A DNA stretch of 12,084 nucleotides from Stenotrophomonas maltophilia (GCA_002386405.1 DGIP01000015.1:1-12084), one strand, 5' to 3'. Positions 1 through 6,134 are shown, counted from the stretch's first letter. Numbers and translations are program-made. Notes: generated by a model from the letters alone, not told the origin.

Positions 1-776
1 AGGCACGTTTTGATAACTTTCTGGCGCAGCCGCTGCTGTGTGCGGCCAGCCTGGCGCACTGGCAGGCGCTTCGCACTGGACTGCCGGTGCCGGGCATGGT
101 GGCCGGTTACAGCATTGGTGAGCTGGCGGCACACGCCATTGCCGGCAGTTTCGATACACGCTCCTGCCTGGCCCTGGCGGCGCGGCGTGCGCGGTACATG
201 GATGCCGCCAGCCCCGCCGACTCAGGCATGCAGGCCGTGCTGGGACTGGACCGCGCGCGGGTGCAGTCACTGTGCGCGGTGCATGGCGCGTACATCGCCA
301 TCGTCAACGGCCATGATCACTTCATCGTGGGTGGTGCGCTGGCTGGGTTGGAAGCGCTGGCCGGGGACGCGCGGGCGGCCGGTGCGGATATCCGTCCGTT
401 ACCGGTGCATGTGCCTTCGCACACGCCCTTGCTGCAGGCGGCGGTTCCGCGCTTCGCCGCTGCGCTGGACGCGGTGGCGTGGCAGCCGCCGGGCATGCCG
501 GTGCTGGCCGGCATCGATGGGCGCGTGGTGCGCGACCGCGCCGGCAGCGTGCGCACGTTGTCGGCACAGCTGGCGCAGACCGTCGAATGGGCGCAGGTGA
601 TGCGCCAGCTGTTCGAACGCGGTGCGCGGGTGTTCCTGCAACTGGGCCCGGGCACCGCGCTGGCGCGCATGGTGGCCAGCGCGTATCCGTGCTGCGAGGT
701 CCGCGCGGTCGAAGAATTCCAGCACCTGGACGGTGCGGCGGACTGGGTGCAACGCGCACTCGGTCGCCTGCAATGA
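1..776 (+). CDS. mdcH: Malonate decarboxylase epsilon subunit, malonyl-CoA:ACP transacylase (3' part)
   Basis: The 5' end lies outside the window. The reading frame is open from base 3 and gives 257 residues to a TGA at 774-776; full MdcH is about 300 residues, so roughly the first 50 are missing. The protein belongs to the FabD/acyltransferase fold. The nucleophile motif GYSIGE is visible (Ser codon 111-113). An Arg-rich stretch AARRARYM follows, then VPSHTPLL with the catalytic His at 420-422, matching the VPSH motif of FabD, and a late LGPGTALARM motif. MdcH loads malonyl onto the prosthetic group of the acyl carrier subunit MdcC in biotin-independent malonate decarboxylase. This is cytoplasmic and probably the last Mdc enzyme gene of the operon. 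A MatC carrier follows 88 bp downstream and a GntR regulator after that, which supports MdcH over a fatty-acid FabD. The assignment to MdcH rather than FabD is an inference from family resemblance and context. Confidence 0.87.
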   Translation, partial: ARFDNFLAQPLLCAASLAHWQALRTGLPVPGMVAGYSIGELAAHAIAGSFDTRSCLALAARRARYMDAASPADSGMQAVLGLDRARVQSLCAVHGAYIAIVNGHDHFIVGGALAGLEALAGDARAAGADIRPLPVHVPSHTPLLQAAVPRFAAALDAVAWQPPGMPVLAGIDGRVVRDRAGSVRTLSAQLAQTVEWAQVMRQLFERGARVFLQLGPGTALARMVASAYPCCEVRAVEEFQHLDGAADWVQRALGRLQ

Positions 777-811
777 GCGGTTGGCTCCACCTGTAGCACG
801 CCACACCCCGT

Positions 812-830
812 GGATGGCGGGTTCCCATCC
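812..830. other. Small hairpin in the mdcH-matC gap
   Basis: The 88 bp gap between mdcH and matC contains a 6 bp perfect stem, GGATGG (812-817) with CCATCC (825-830), and a 7 nt loop. Just upstream a GTAG (793-796) is followed by a weak CCAC/GTGG stem (801-804 with 810-813), which overlaps the first stem and may be an eroded REP-like unit. There is no T-run, so it is not a convincing intrinsic terminator. It may only shape the mRNA between the two genes. I see no clear promoter in the gap, so read-through from mdcH into matC is the simplest reading. Confidence 0.3.
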
Positions 831-854
831 GTGCGGTACGCGAATCACGTGTCT

Positions 855-860
855 GGGAGG
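855..860 (+). promoter_or_regulatory. Ribosome binding site of matC
   Basis: GGGAGG lies 4 nt before the ATG at 865-867. It decides the start of the carrier: the frame is open further upstream, but that part overlaps mdcH and has no membrane character. Confidence 0.7.
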
Positions 861-864
861 GCGC

Positions 865-2220
865 ATGAGTCCACAAATTGCAACGATCATCGGTCTGGTG
901 ATCATGTTCATCATCGCCACTGCCCTGCCGATCAACATGGGTGCGGTAGCGTTTGCGCTGGCCTTCATCATCGGCGGCATCTTCGTGGGGATGGAGGGCA
1001 AGGAGGTGCTGGGCGGCTTCCCTGGCGATCTGTTCCTGACCCTGGTCGGCATTACGTATCTGTTTGCGATCGCGCAGAAGAACGGCACGATCGATCTGCT
1101 GGTGCACTGGGCGGTGCGGGCGGTGCGCGGGCGGATCGTGGCCATTCCGTGGGTGATGTTCGTGGTCACGGCGGTACTGACTGCGTTCGGGGCGCTGGGT
1201 CCGGCGGCGGTGGCGATCATCGGGCCGGTGGCGCTGCGGTTTGCGAAGCAGTACAAGATCAACCCGCTGATGATGGGCCTGCTGGTGATCCATGGCGCGC
1301 AGGCGGGTGGGTTCTCGCCGATCAGTGTGTACGGCAGCATCACCAACGGGGTGGTGCAGAAGGCGGGGCTGGAAGTGACGGAGATGGCGGTGTTCCTGAC
1401 CAGCCTGGGCTTCAACTTCATGATGGCGACGATCTGTTTCTTCGCGTTCGGCGGGGTAGCGTTGATGCGGCGCGGTGCGGTGGCGATGGGCGGCGGTGAG
1501 CTGGCGTTGGCCGGTGGGCCGCAGGCGTCGTCGCGGCAGTTCGCGATCGAGGGTCACGGGGCGCTGGTGTCGGCGGGCGGCGGGACGTTGTCGAACGATC
1601 CGGATGCGCTGGAGGCGGTGGGCATCACGCGCGAGCGGCTGTTCACGCTGGTGGGGCTGGTCGGGTTGGGCGTGGCGGCGTTGATCTACAACCTCAATGT
1701 GGGGCTGGTGTCGATCACGGTGGCGGTGGTGCTGGCGCTGTTGTCGCCGGCCAGCCAGAAGGGTGCGGTGGATGGGATCAGCTGGTCGACGGTGCTGTTG
1801 ATCTGCGGTGTGGTGACGTATGTGGGGGTGCTGGAGAAGGCCGGTTCGGTGGACTTCATCGGCAACGGGGTGTCGAACATCGGCATTCCGCTGCTGGGGG
1901 CGCTGCTGGTCTGTTATGTGGGCGGGATCGTGTCGGCGTTTGCGTCGTCGGCGGCGGTACTGGGCGCGACAATTCCGTTGGCGGTGCCGTTCCTGCTGCA
2001 GGGGCATCTCGGCGCGGCGGGCGTGATCTGCGCGCTGGCGGTGTCGTCGACGATCGTGGATGTGAGTCCGTTCTCGACCAACGGTGCGCTGGTGGTGGCA
2101 TCAGCAGCCAAGGAAGAGCGCGAGTCGCTGTTCCGCCGGTTCCTGGTGTACAGCGGGCTGGTGGTGGTGTTTGGGCCGCTGTTGGCATGGCTGCTGTTTG
2201 TTGTTCCTGGCTGGATGTAA
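865..2220 (+). CDS. matC: MatC-type malonate/dicarboxylate carrier (ion-transporter superfamily)
   Basis: This is a 451-residue inner-membrane protein. Residues 1-200 form a hydrophobic half with an N-terminus typical of the MatC dicarboxylate-carrier domain. A hydrophilic, Gly/Ala-rich linker spans about 203-257, and a second hydrophobic half runs from 258 to the end. Each half carries a similar polar tip motif: GFSPISVYGS at 149-158 and VDVSPFSTNG at 398-407. In the ion-transporter/DASS superfamily such paired motifs form the helical-hairpin tips that bind substrate carboxylates and sodium. MatC of Rhizobium takes up malonate. The location between mdcH and a GntR/FCD regulator, all on the same strand, makes malonate the likely substrate, although related dicarboxylates cannot be excluded. 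The start is supported by the GGGAGG at 855-860. Many Mdc loci use the two-subunit MadLM carrier or MdcF instead, so this is one of several known carrier choices. Confidence 0.85.
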   Translation: MSPQIATIIGLVIMFIIATALPINMGAVAFALAFIIGGIFVGMEGKEVLGGFPGDLFLTLVGITYLFAIAQKNGTIDLLVHWAVRAVRGRIVAIPWVMFVVTAVLTAFGALGPAAVAIIGPVALRFAKQYKINPLMMGLLVIHGAQAGGFSPISVYGSITNGVVQKAGLEVTEMAVFLTSLGFNFMMATICFFAFGGVALMRRGAVAMGGGELALAGGPQASSRQFAIEGHGALVSAGGGTLSNDPDALEAVGITRERLFTLVGLVGLGVAALIYNLNVGLVSITVAVVLALLSPASQKGAVDGISWSTVLLICGVVTYVGVLEKAGSVDFIGNGVSNIGIPLLGALLVCYVGGIVSAFASSAAVLGATIPLAVPFLLQGHLGAAGVICALAVSSTIVDVSPFSTNGALVVASAAKEERESLFRRFLVYSGLVVVFGPLLAWLLFVVPGWM

Positions 2221-2227
2221 GGCTGAA

Positions 2228-2263
2228 GCAACAGCCAGTGCAACAGCCAGAGCAACAGCAAAA
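2228..2263 (+). repeat. Three 12-bp tandem units after matC
   Basis: Three consecutive units read GCAACAGCCAGT (2228-2239), GCAACAGCCAGA (2240-2251) and GCAACAGCAAAA (2252-2263). They start 7 bp after the matC stop codon. The tract is purine/CA-rich and A-rich compared with its surroundings. It is noncoding in the frames of the flanking genes. Similar CAACAG strings are, as I recall, common between genes in Stenotrophomonas, but I cannot confirm that here. No function is evident. Confidence 0.6.
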
Positions 2264-2280
2264 GCCTATTGCCAAGGCTT
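2262..2280 (+). terminator. Weak hairpin after matC
   Basis: AAGCCT (2262-2267) pairs perfectly with AGGCTT (2275-2280) around a 7 nt loop. An A-run precedes it but no T-run follows, so termination here would be inefficient or absent. It lies 41 bp after the matC stop, directly before the larger nested palindrome at 2290-2393. Confidence 0.25.
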
Positions 2281-2289
2281 CCGCGGCTT

Positions 2290-2393
2290 GGCGGGACGGT
2301 GCGGGTTCATGGGGGACGCCGTGAACCCGTCCATGGGGGCTTGGTCGCCGCATCCATGCGGCTCACACCCCCATAAACCCGCCCCGACCCGCC
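2290..2393. repeat. 104-bp nested palindromic element
   Basis: The outer arms are 26 nt each, 2290-2315 and 2368-2393, and are inverted repeats with 3 mismatches. Two smaller hairpins lie inside or overlap: GGGTTCA (2303-2309) with TGAACCC (2322-2328), and GCCGCAT (2347-2353) with ATGCGGC (2356-2362). The string CATGGGGG occurs twice in direct order (2308-2315, 2332-2339), and both copies can pair with CCCCCAT at 2368-2374. The same sequences can therefore take part in two exclusive folds. The element fills most of the gap between matC and the regulator. It resembles, from memory, an interspersed intergenic repeat of Xanthomonadaceae. It could end or attenuate the matC message or stabilise it. 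There is no T-run on the plus strand. Confidence 0.7.
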
Positions 2394-2414
2394 TTTGACG
2401 GTGTGCCGGTGGCC

Positions 2415-3161
2415 ATGGAAAAGAACGAATACAATCTGCTTATGGCCATTGCTCCTGCTCCGCGTTCACCTAAAAGGCGTGCTCCCTTGTATGAGGAGGT
2501 TGCCGAGCATGTGCGTGAGCGCATTTATGACTATCGCTTGCCTCCGGGTGAGTGGATTGATGAGCCGGGGCTTTGCGAGGAGCTGGGGATCAGCCGTACG
2601 CCGTTGCGTGAGGCGCTGAAGCTGTTGGCGGCGGAGGGGCTGGTGCAGATCGATGCGGGGCGTGGGGCGCGGGTGACGCGGCTGACGCTGGAGGATCTGA
2701 ACCAGCTGTTTCCGGTGATGGCGATGCTGGAAGGGCGCTGTGCGCATGAGGCGGTGAAGCACATCGATGATGCGGGGGTGCAGCAGTTGGAGGCGCTGCA
2801 TGCGGCGATGGAGGCGGCGGCGGCGGAGGGCAATATTGCCGACTACTACCGCAACAATTATCTGATCCATGAGACGGTGCAGCACTACGCCGGTAATCCG
2901 TGGTTGATCCGGATCACGCATGATCTGCACCGCATTCTGAAGATGCATCGCGGCCGGCAGTTGTTGACGCCGGGGCGTACGGCGCAGTCGCTGGCGGAAC
3001 ATCGCGAGTTGATGGAGTGTTTCCGCCGGCGCGATGCGGAGGCGGCCGAGCGCACGATGGAACGGCACCTGCTGAGCCAGGGCCAGGCATTGGCGGCGTA
3101 TGTGGCAGCCGGGGGATTGTTGAACGTCCCCGCCCCGTTACCCACACAAGGCGGCACGTAA
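2415..3161 (+). CDS. mdcY: GntR-family regulator with FCD domain, probable malonate regulator MdcY
   Basis: The 248-residue product (from the ATG at 2415) has an N-terminal winged helix-turn-helix of the GntR family. It includes APLYEEVAEHVRERI, the recognition segment LCEELGISRTPLREAL and the wing GRGARVTRL. The C-terminal half is an all-helical FCD effector domain. Its conserved metal/ligand His positions are visible in LIHETVQHYAGNPWL, AEHRELMECF and ERHLLSQGQ. FCD regulators bind organic acids. Linkage to mdcH and matC points to MdcY, which represses the malonate operon in Acinetobacter and is released by malonate. The start is uncertain: GTG at 2403 and 2409, ATG at 2415 and ATG at 2442 are all in frame, none has a good Shine-Dalgarno sequence, and the DNA-binding domain begins only about 9 residues after the ATG at 2442. 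The TAA stop is 7 bp from the stop of the convergent transporter. Confidence 0.85.
   Translation: MEKNEYNLLMAIAPAPRSPKRRAPLYEEVAEHVRERIYDYRLPPGEWIDEPGLCEELGISRTPLREALKLLAAEGLVQIDAGRGARVTRLTLEDLNQLFPVMAMLEGRCAHEAVKHIDDAGVQQLEALHAAMEAAAAEGNIADYYRNNYLIHETVQHYAGNPWLIRITHDLHRILKMHRGRQLLTPGRTAQSLAEHRELMECFRRRDAEAAERTMERHLLSQGQALAAYVAAGGLLNVPAPLPTQGGT
2424..2435. promoter_or_regulatory. Possible MdcY half-site or -10 box
   Basis: The 12-mer AACGAATACAAT ends in ATACAAT. From memory, Acinetobacter MdcY binds the palindrome ATTGTATACAAT; the match here is 9 of 12, with only one half intact. The same TACAAT (2430-2435) also reads as a -10 box ending 6 nt before the in-frame ATG at 2442, which would give a leaderless message. 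A TTGACG at 2395-2400 is 29 bp upstream, too far to be its -35. Both readings are speculative. Confidence 0.22.
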
Positions 3162-3174
3162 CCCCGCGTTACGT
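3156..3174. terminator. Bidirectional hairpin shared by two convergent stop codons
   Basis: ACGTAAC (3156-3162) and GTTACGT (3168-3174) are perfect inverted repeats around a 5 nt loop. The TAA of the GntR gene (3159-3161) lies in the left arm and the TAA of the minus-strand transporter (3171-3169) lies in the right arm. The genes converge with only 7 bp between them. No T-run follows on either strand, so it would not be a classical intrinsic terminator. It could stall polymerase or protect both 3' ends. Confidence 0.5.
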
Positions 3175-4449
3175 CGGGCGTGTTTCGCGCAGGCCCCACA
3201 GCACGGGTAATACCAACAGCGCTACCGCCGCGATCATCGCGCCGGGCGCAGCCGCCCAGCCGGTGTGGCGTACGAGCAGTTCCGCCAGCAACGGGGTGGC
3301 GCCGCCGAAGAAGGCGGTGGCCATGGTCACGCCCAGCGCCAGGCCGCTGAGCCGGCCTTCGCCGGGGAACTGTTCGGCGGTGGCCGGTGCGGCGACGGCG
3401 CTGACGCCGCCGGCCAGGCAGGCCAGCACGACGGCGGCCAAGGCGATCTGGACGGCGCTGCCGGTGGCCATCAGGCCGAACATGGTCAGCGGCAGCAATG
3501 CCGAGAGCAGCGCCAGGCCGATCAGCACCGGTCGGCGCCCGACCTTGTCGGACAACGCGCCAGCCAACGGGGTCACACCGATCACGGCGACGGCGGCGAT
3601 GGTGGACAGCCACAGTGCCTTGGATTCGCCGATGTCGCTGGCCGAGCCGAGGAACGCGGGTACGTAGGTGATGCCGACGTAGTAGGTGATGGAGCCCAGG
3701 GCGGAGATGGCGAAGGTGCGCGCGACCGCGCCGCGGTGGAAGCGCCAGGTGTCGCGGATCGGTGAGGTGGGCACGGTGCCGGCGGCTACCTGGCGTTCGA
3801 ACTCGGGCGATTCGTGCATGGTCGAGCGCGCGAGCAGGATCGCGCCGGCCAGGGCGGCGCCAATGAAGAAGGGAATGCGCCAGCCCCAGCCATCGAGCTG
3901 GGCGCTGCTGAGCAGCGCCACGGTCAGTGCCGAGAGTGCCACGGCCAGCAGGGCGCCGACTTCGCTGGCGGCGGAGGCCAGCGAGGTCACCAGTCCGCGC
4001 CGGCGCAGGGGGGCGCTTTCGAGCAGGTAGGCCACCACGCCGGTGTATTCGCCGCCTACCGAGAACGCCATGACGCAGCGGAGCAGCAGCAACAGCACGC
4101 CGGCGGTGGCGCCGATGCTGTCGAAGGTGGGCAGCAGCGCGGTGGCCAGCATCGCCACGGTCATCAGGGCCATGGAGGCCAGCAGCATGTAGCGCCGGCC
4201 GAAGCGGTCACCGAGATGGCCGAAGCAGAGCGCGCCGAGGGGACGCATGAGGTAGCTCACCGCGAACCCGGCCAGGGTGGCCAGCAGGGCGTTGTCGCCG
4301 CCGCCGAAGAACACCCGCGACAGCACCGTGGCCAGGTAGAGGTAGAGGGTGAAGTCGTACCACTCCACCACGGTGGAGAGGCCGGCGACGATCATGGAGC
4401 GGGTGGGTGCGGCGGATGCGGGCCGGGGCGCAGGATCGGGAATGGTCAT
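3169..4449 (-). CDS. MFS transporter, metabolite:H+ symporter (MHS) type
   Basis: This is a 426-residue inner-membrane protein with about 12 hydrophobic segments. MHS hallmarks are visible: EWYDF at 29-33 in the first helix, GHLGDRFGRR at 77-86 (MFS motif A), GGEYTG at 132-137 in the fifth-helix region, WGWRIPFF at 188-195, and a repeated motif A in the second half, LSDKVGRRPVL at 299-309. MHS proteins bring in organic acids, betaines or sugars with protons (KgtP, ProP and CitA are relatives). The substrate cannot be read from the sequence. The frame stays open upstream to 4716, but that part would translate the REP palindromes and run into the methyltransferase gene, so MTIPDP at 4449 is preferred even though its Shine-Dalgarno is weak. 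It converges on the malonate regulator; proximity alone is poor evidence for a malonate role. Confidence 0.85.
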   Translation of the reverse strand: MTIPDPAPRPASAAPTRSMIVAGLSTVVEWYDFTLYLYLATVLSRVFFGGGDNALLATLAGFAVSYLMRPLGALCFGHLGDRFGRRYMLLASMALMTVAMLATALLPTFDSIGATAGVLLLLLRCVMAFSVGGEYTGVVAYLLESAPLRRRGLVTSLASAASEVGALLAVALSALTVALLSSAQLDGWGWRIPFFIGAALAGAILLARSTMHESPEFERQVAAGTVPTSPIRDTWRFHRGAVARTFAISALGSITYYVGITYVPAFLGSASDIGESKALWLSTIAAVAVIGVTPLAGALSDKVGRRPVLIGLALLSALLPLTMFGLMATGSAVQIALAAVVLACLAGGVSAVAAPATAEQFPGEGRLSGLALGVTMATAFFGGATPLLAELLVRHTGWAAAPGAMIAAVALLVLPVLWGLRETRPT

Positions 4450-4496
4450 GGGCCAGCAGCCTACCCCGGCAGACCTGCACGCCATGTCATTGCGTC

Positions 4497-4563
4497 GTAG
4501 AGCCACGCCCTGCGTGGCTGCTCTTCGTCGGGCACCGCGCAGCCACGCAGGGCGTGGCTCTAC
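4497..4563. repeat. Inverted pair of GTAG-headed REP units (SMAG-like, type A)
   Basis: The first unit starts with GTAG (4497-4500) followed by a perfect 8 bp hairpin, AGCCACGC (4501-4508) with GCGTGGCT (4512-4519) and a 3 nt loop. The second unit, 4541-4563, is the exact reverse complement of 4497-4519, 23 of 23 bases. A 21 bp spacer separates them, so the pair can also form one long hairpin or cruciform. Head-to-head REP pairs with a GTAG tetranucleotide are the hallmark of the SMAG family of S. maltophilia, which RAYT transposases are thought to mobilise. No RAYT gene is in the window. Confidence 0.88.
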
Positions 4564-4573
4564 GCGTTCCGTT

Positions 4574-4626
4574 GGACACGCGTGGCGTGTCGCTACGTGC
4601 CGGCGTAGGGACACGCCATGCGTGTC
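4574..4626. repeat. Second inverted REP pair (SMAG-like, type B)
   Basis: This pair has a different stem from its neighbour. The minus-oriented unit spans 4574-4596: GACACGC (4575-4581) with GCGTGTC (4585-4591), ending in CTAC (4593-4596). The plus-oriented unit spans 4605-4626: GTAG (4605-4608), then GACACGC (4610-4616) with GCGTGTC (4620-4626) and a CAT loop. The two units are near-identical reverse complements with a few mismatches. The stem ends one base from the stop codon of the methyltransferase gene, so this structure forms the immediate 3' end of that transcript. It may block exonucleases or reduce read-through into the transporter gene. Confidence 0.85.
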
Positions 4627-4627
4627 G

Positions 4628-5284
4628 TCACGCGGTACGGGCGTAGCGCAACAGGCGGCCGCGCCCCGGCGAGCTGCTTTCATCTTCGCCGAAGCCGCCT
4701 TCTTCGGTGGCTTCATACCCCTGCAGGGCCATGGCGCGCGAGAAGCCGCCGATGTTGCCCCGACCGGGATCGGTCAGCAGCAGTTCGGCGGTGGGCTTGG
4801 CGTGGCGTTCCATCATCGCGGCAATCTGTACGCCATGGCCGCGCTCATACAGCACGTCGCTGCCGATGATCAGATCGAAACGACCCAGTGACGTATCCGG
4901 CAACTCCCAGGGCAGGTCGCGGTAATGCACGGCCGGCAGGTCGTTGAGCCCGGCGTTGTAAGCCAGGAACGATTCGGCCAGCGGATGGTGGTCACTGGCC
5001 ACCACGTTGGCGCCACGATGGGCCAGCACCAGGCTGGACAGACCCAACCCGCAGCCCAGCTCCAGGATCCGTTTGCCTGCCACCTCGTAATGGCTCATGG
5101 TCTCGGCCAGCACCCGGCCGGCGGGCCAGACCTGGCCGAACAGGCTCCACAGCGAGGAATGGATGCCGGCGCGTTCGGCGCGGCCGGTGGGATCGGCGAA
5201 CTGCTGCAGGTCGCTGAGGGCACGAATTCGGAACTCGTGGCCATTGACGGCAACAGTGAGGATGCGGGTGGTATAGCCCGGCAT
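4628..5284 (-). CDS. Class I SAM-dependent methyltransferase, METTL21-like
   Basis: The 218-residue protein is probably cytoplasmic. The SAM-binding glycine loop LELGCGLGLSS is at 74-84, an acidic residue that would hold the ribose (ASDHH, Asp98) ends strand 2, and DLIIGSDVLYE at 137-147 resembles the segment after motif II of METTL21/eEF2-lysine methyltransferase-like proteins. The N-terminal WPAGRVLAE (53-61) is also typical of that group. These enzymes usually methylate lysines on proteins, but bacterial members are poorly studied and the target here is unknown. The ATG at 5284 is chosen because GGAG sits 5 nt upstream; the frame is open to 5371 but that part has no such site. REP pairs follow directly. 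A hairpin and 121 bp separate it from the glycosylase gene upstream, so it may have its own promoter. Confidence 0.78.
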   Translation of the reverse strand: MPGYTTRILTVAVNGHEFRIRALSDLQQFADPTGRAERAGIHSSLWSLFGQVWPAGRVLAETMSHYEVAGKRILELGCGLGLSSLVLAHRGANVVASDHHPLAESFLAYNAGLNDLPAVHYRDLPWELPDTSLGRFDLIIGSDVLYERGHGVQIAAMMERHAKPTAELLLTDPGRGNIGGFSRAMALQGYEATEEGGFGEDESSSPGRGRLLRYARTA

Positions 5285-5385
5285 GTGCGCTCCATGGGAC
5301 GGCTCAAATGGGGAGCGAAGCGGGCGACCGGAAGTGGCCGCGCAGGACGCGCGAAACGGCGTGGGACGCACCCATCCTACAGGAC

Positions 5386-5400
5386 GGGCGGTTTCCGCCC
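5386..5400 (-). terminator. Hairpin after the Nei gene
   Basis: GGGCGG (5386-5391) pairs with CCGCCC (5395-5400) with a 3 nt loop, 5 bp after the stop codon of the glycosylase on the minus strand. No U-run follows in the transcript, so it is a weak terminator candidate. The rest of the 5285-5405 gap shows a further GTAG followed by a short TGGG/CCCA stem on the minus strand (5380-5361) but no promoter I can defend. Confidence 0.4.
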
Positions 5401-5405
5401 TTCAC

Positions 5406-6134
5406 TCAGTATCGGATCTGGCAATTGGGACAGAAGAAGGTGCGCCGCCGGCTCTTGCCGGGGTGGGTCTTGGAAACCGGGCCGCCGCAGGTTGGGCAGA
5501 TCCGCTTGGTATGGATCTGCCAGTGCTTCTTCAGCTCGAAGGCGCGCTTCCATTCCAGGAACAGGAAGCTGTAGGCGCGGGCGTCGGCAATGACCCTGCC
5601 GAGTACCCGCGGCGGCAGCGCTCCCACCGTGCTTTCCGGGTGCACCCGCTGGCGGAACAGCACTTCGTTCTTGATGATGTTGCCGACGCCGGCGAACAGC
5701 TCCTGGTCCAGCAGTGCATCGCAGACCAGCATCTCTGACTGCTGCTTCAGCCGGCGCCGGGCCAGGCGGGGGTCCCACGCATCGTTCATCACGTCGGTGC
5801 GCCAATCGTAGGTTTCGTCCAGCCTGCCTTCGATGTACTTCAGCGACGAGGCATAGATGTTCAGCTCGCCGTTGTCGAACTGCAGTGAAACGCGCGGGGG
5901 CGACGGCTTGCGTTCGTCGATGCGGTAGCTGCCAAACATCAGCATGTGCACGCGCAGGCTGAAGCCGCTGAACTCGACCAGGAAGTGCTTGCCCCAGCTG
6001 CGCAGTGCGACCACGCGCCGGCCCTCCATGCGGGTGAGGTCCAAGGCGCTGTTACCGAGCGCGCGCCGCACGGTCTTGCCACGGAACTTCGCCGCCGCCT
6101 CGCGCAGGATGACGATCGAGGGACCTTCAGGCAT
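5406..6134 (-). CDS. nei: Fpg/Nei-family DNA glycosylase/AP lyase (endonuclease VIII-like)
   Basis: The 242-residue protein starts with MPEGP. After removal of Met, the N-terminal Pro acts as the nucleophile in this family, and Glu3 is the general acid. Lys49 in GKHFLVEF is the conserved beta-lyase lysine. The helix-two-turn-helix region contains FAGVGNIIKNEVLF (147-160). A C-terminal zinc finger has Cys213, Cys216, Cys235 and Cys238. The protein would excise oxidised pyrimidines or purines from DNA and nick the backbone. The MPEGP start and overall features are closer to Nei than to Fpg, which begins MPELP. The length is slightly below the usual 260-275. The ATG overlaps the end of the DUF72 gene by 8 bp, so the two are likely translationally coupled. 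No key residue appears to be missing. Confidence 0.9.
   Translation of the reverse strand: MPEGPSIVILREAAAKFRGKTVRRALGNSALDLTRMEGRRVVALRSWGKHFLVEFSGFSLRVHMLMFGSYRIDERKPSPPRVSLQFDNGELNIYASSLKYIEGRLDETYDWRTDVMNDAWDPRLARRRLKQQSEMLVCDALLDQELFAGVGNIIKNEVLFRQRVHPESTVGALPPRVLGRVIADARAYSFLFLEWKRAFELKKHWQIHTKRICPTCGGPVSKTHPGKSRRRTFFCPNCQIRY

Noticed and set aside
793..813. A third REP unit in the mdcH-matC gap (GTAG followed by CCAC/GTGG).
   Set aside because: The stem is only 4 bp and lacks the symmetry of the units at 4497-4626. It may be an eroded copy, but chance is as good an explanation.
622..864. N-terminal extension of matC into mdcH.
   Set aside because: The added residues are hydrophilic and Cys/Arg/Trp-rich, and a good ribosome site precedes the ATG at 865.
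322..2007. A 561-codon minus-strand frame opposite mdcH and matC.
   Set aside because: The product is full of Arg, His, Gln and Pro and has no domain. It is opposite two well-supported genes and also crosses their gap, as expected of a composition artefact.
3169..4449. The MHS transporter as a second malonate carrier.
   Set aside because: It is convergent with, not part of, the malonate operon and its family takes many substrates. Adjacency alone does not support the assignment.
4450..4716. N-terminal extension of the MFS transporter.
   Set aside because: The extra 89 codons would translate both REP pairs and overlap the methyltransferase gene. The MHS family normally starts shortly before the EWYDF helix, as MTIPDP does.
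5361..5380. A GTAG-headed unit on the minus strand upstream of the methyltransferase.
   Set aside because: The TGGG/CCCA stem is only 4 bp and there is no inverted partner, so it does not meet the standard of a REP.
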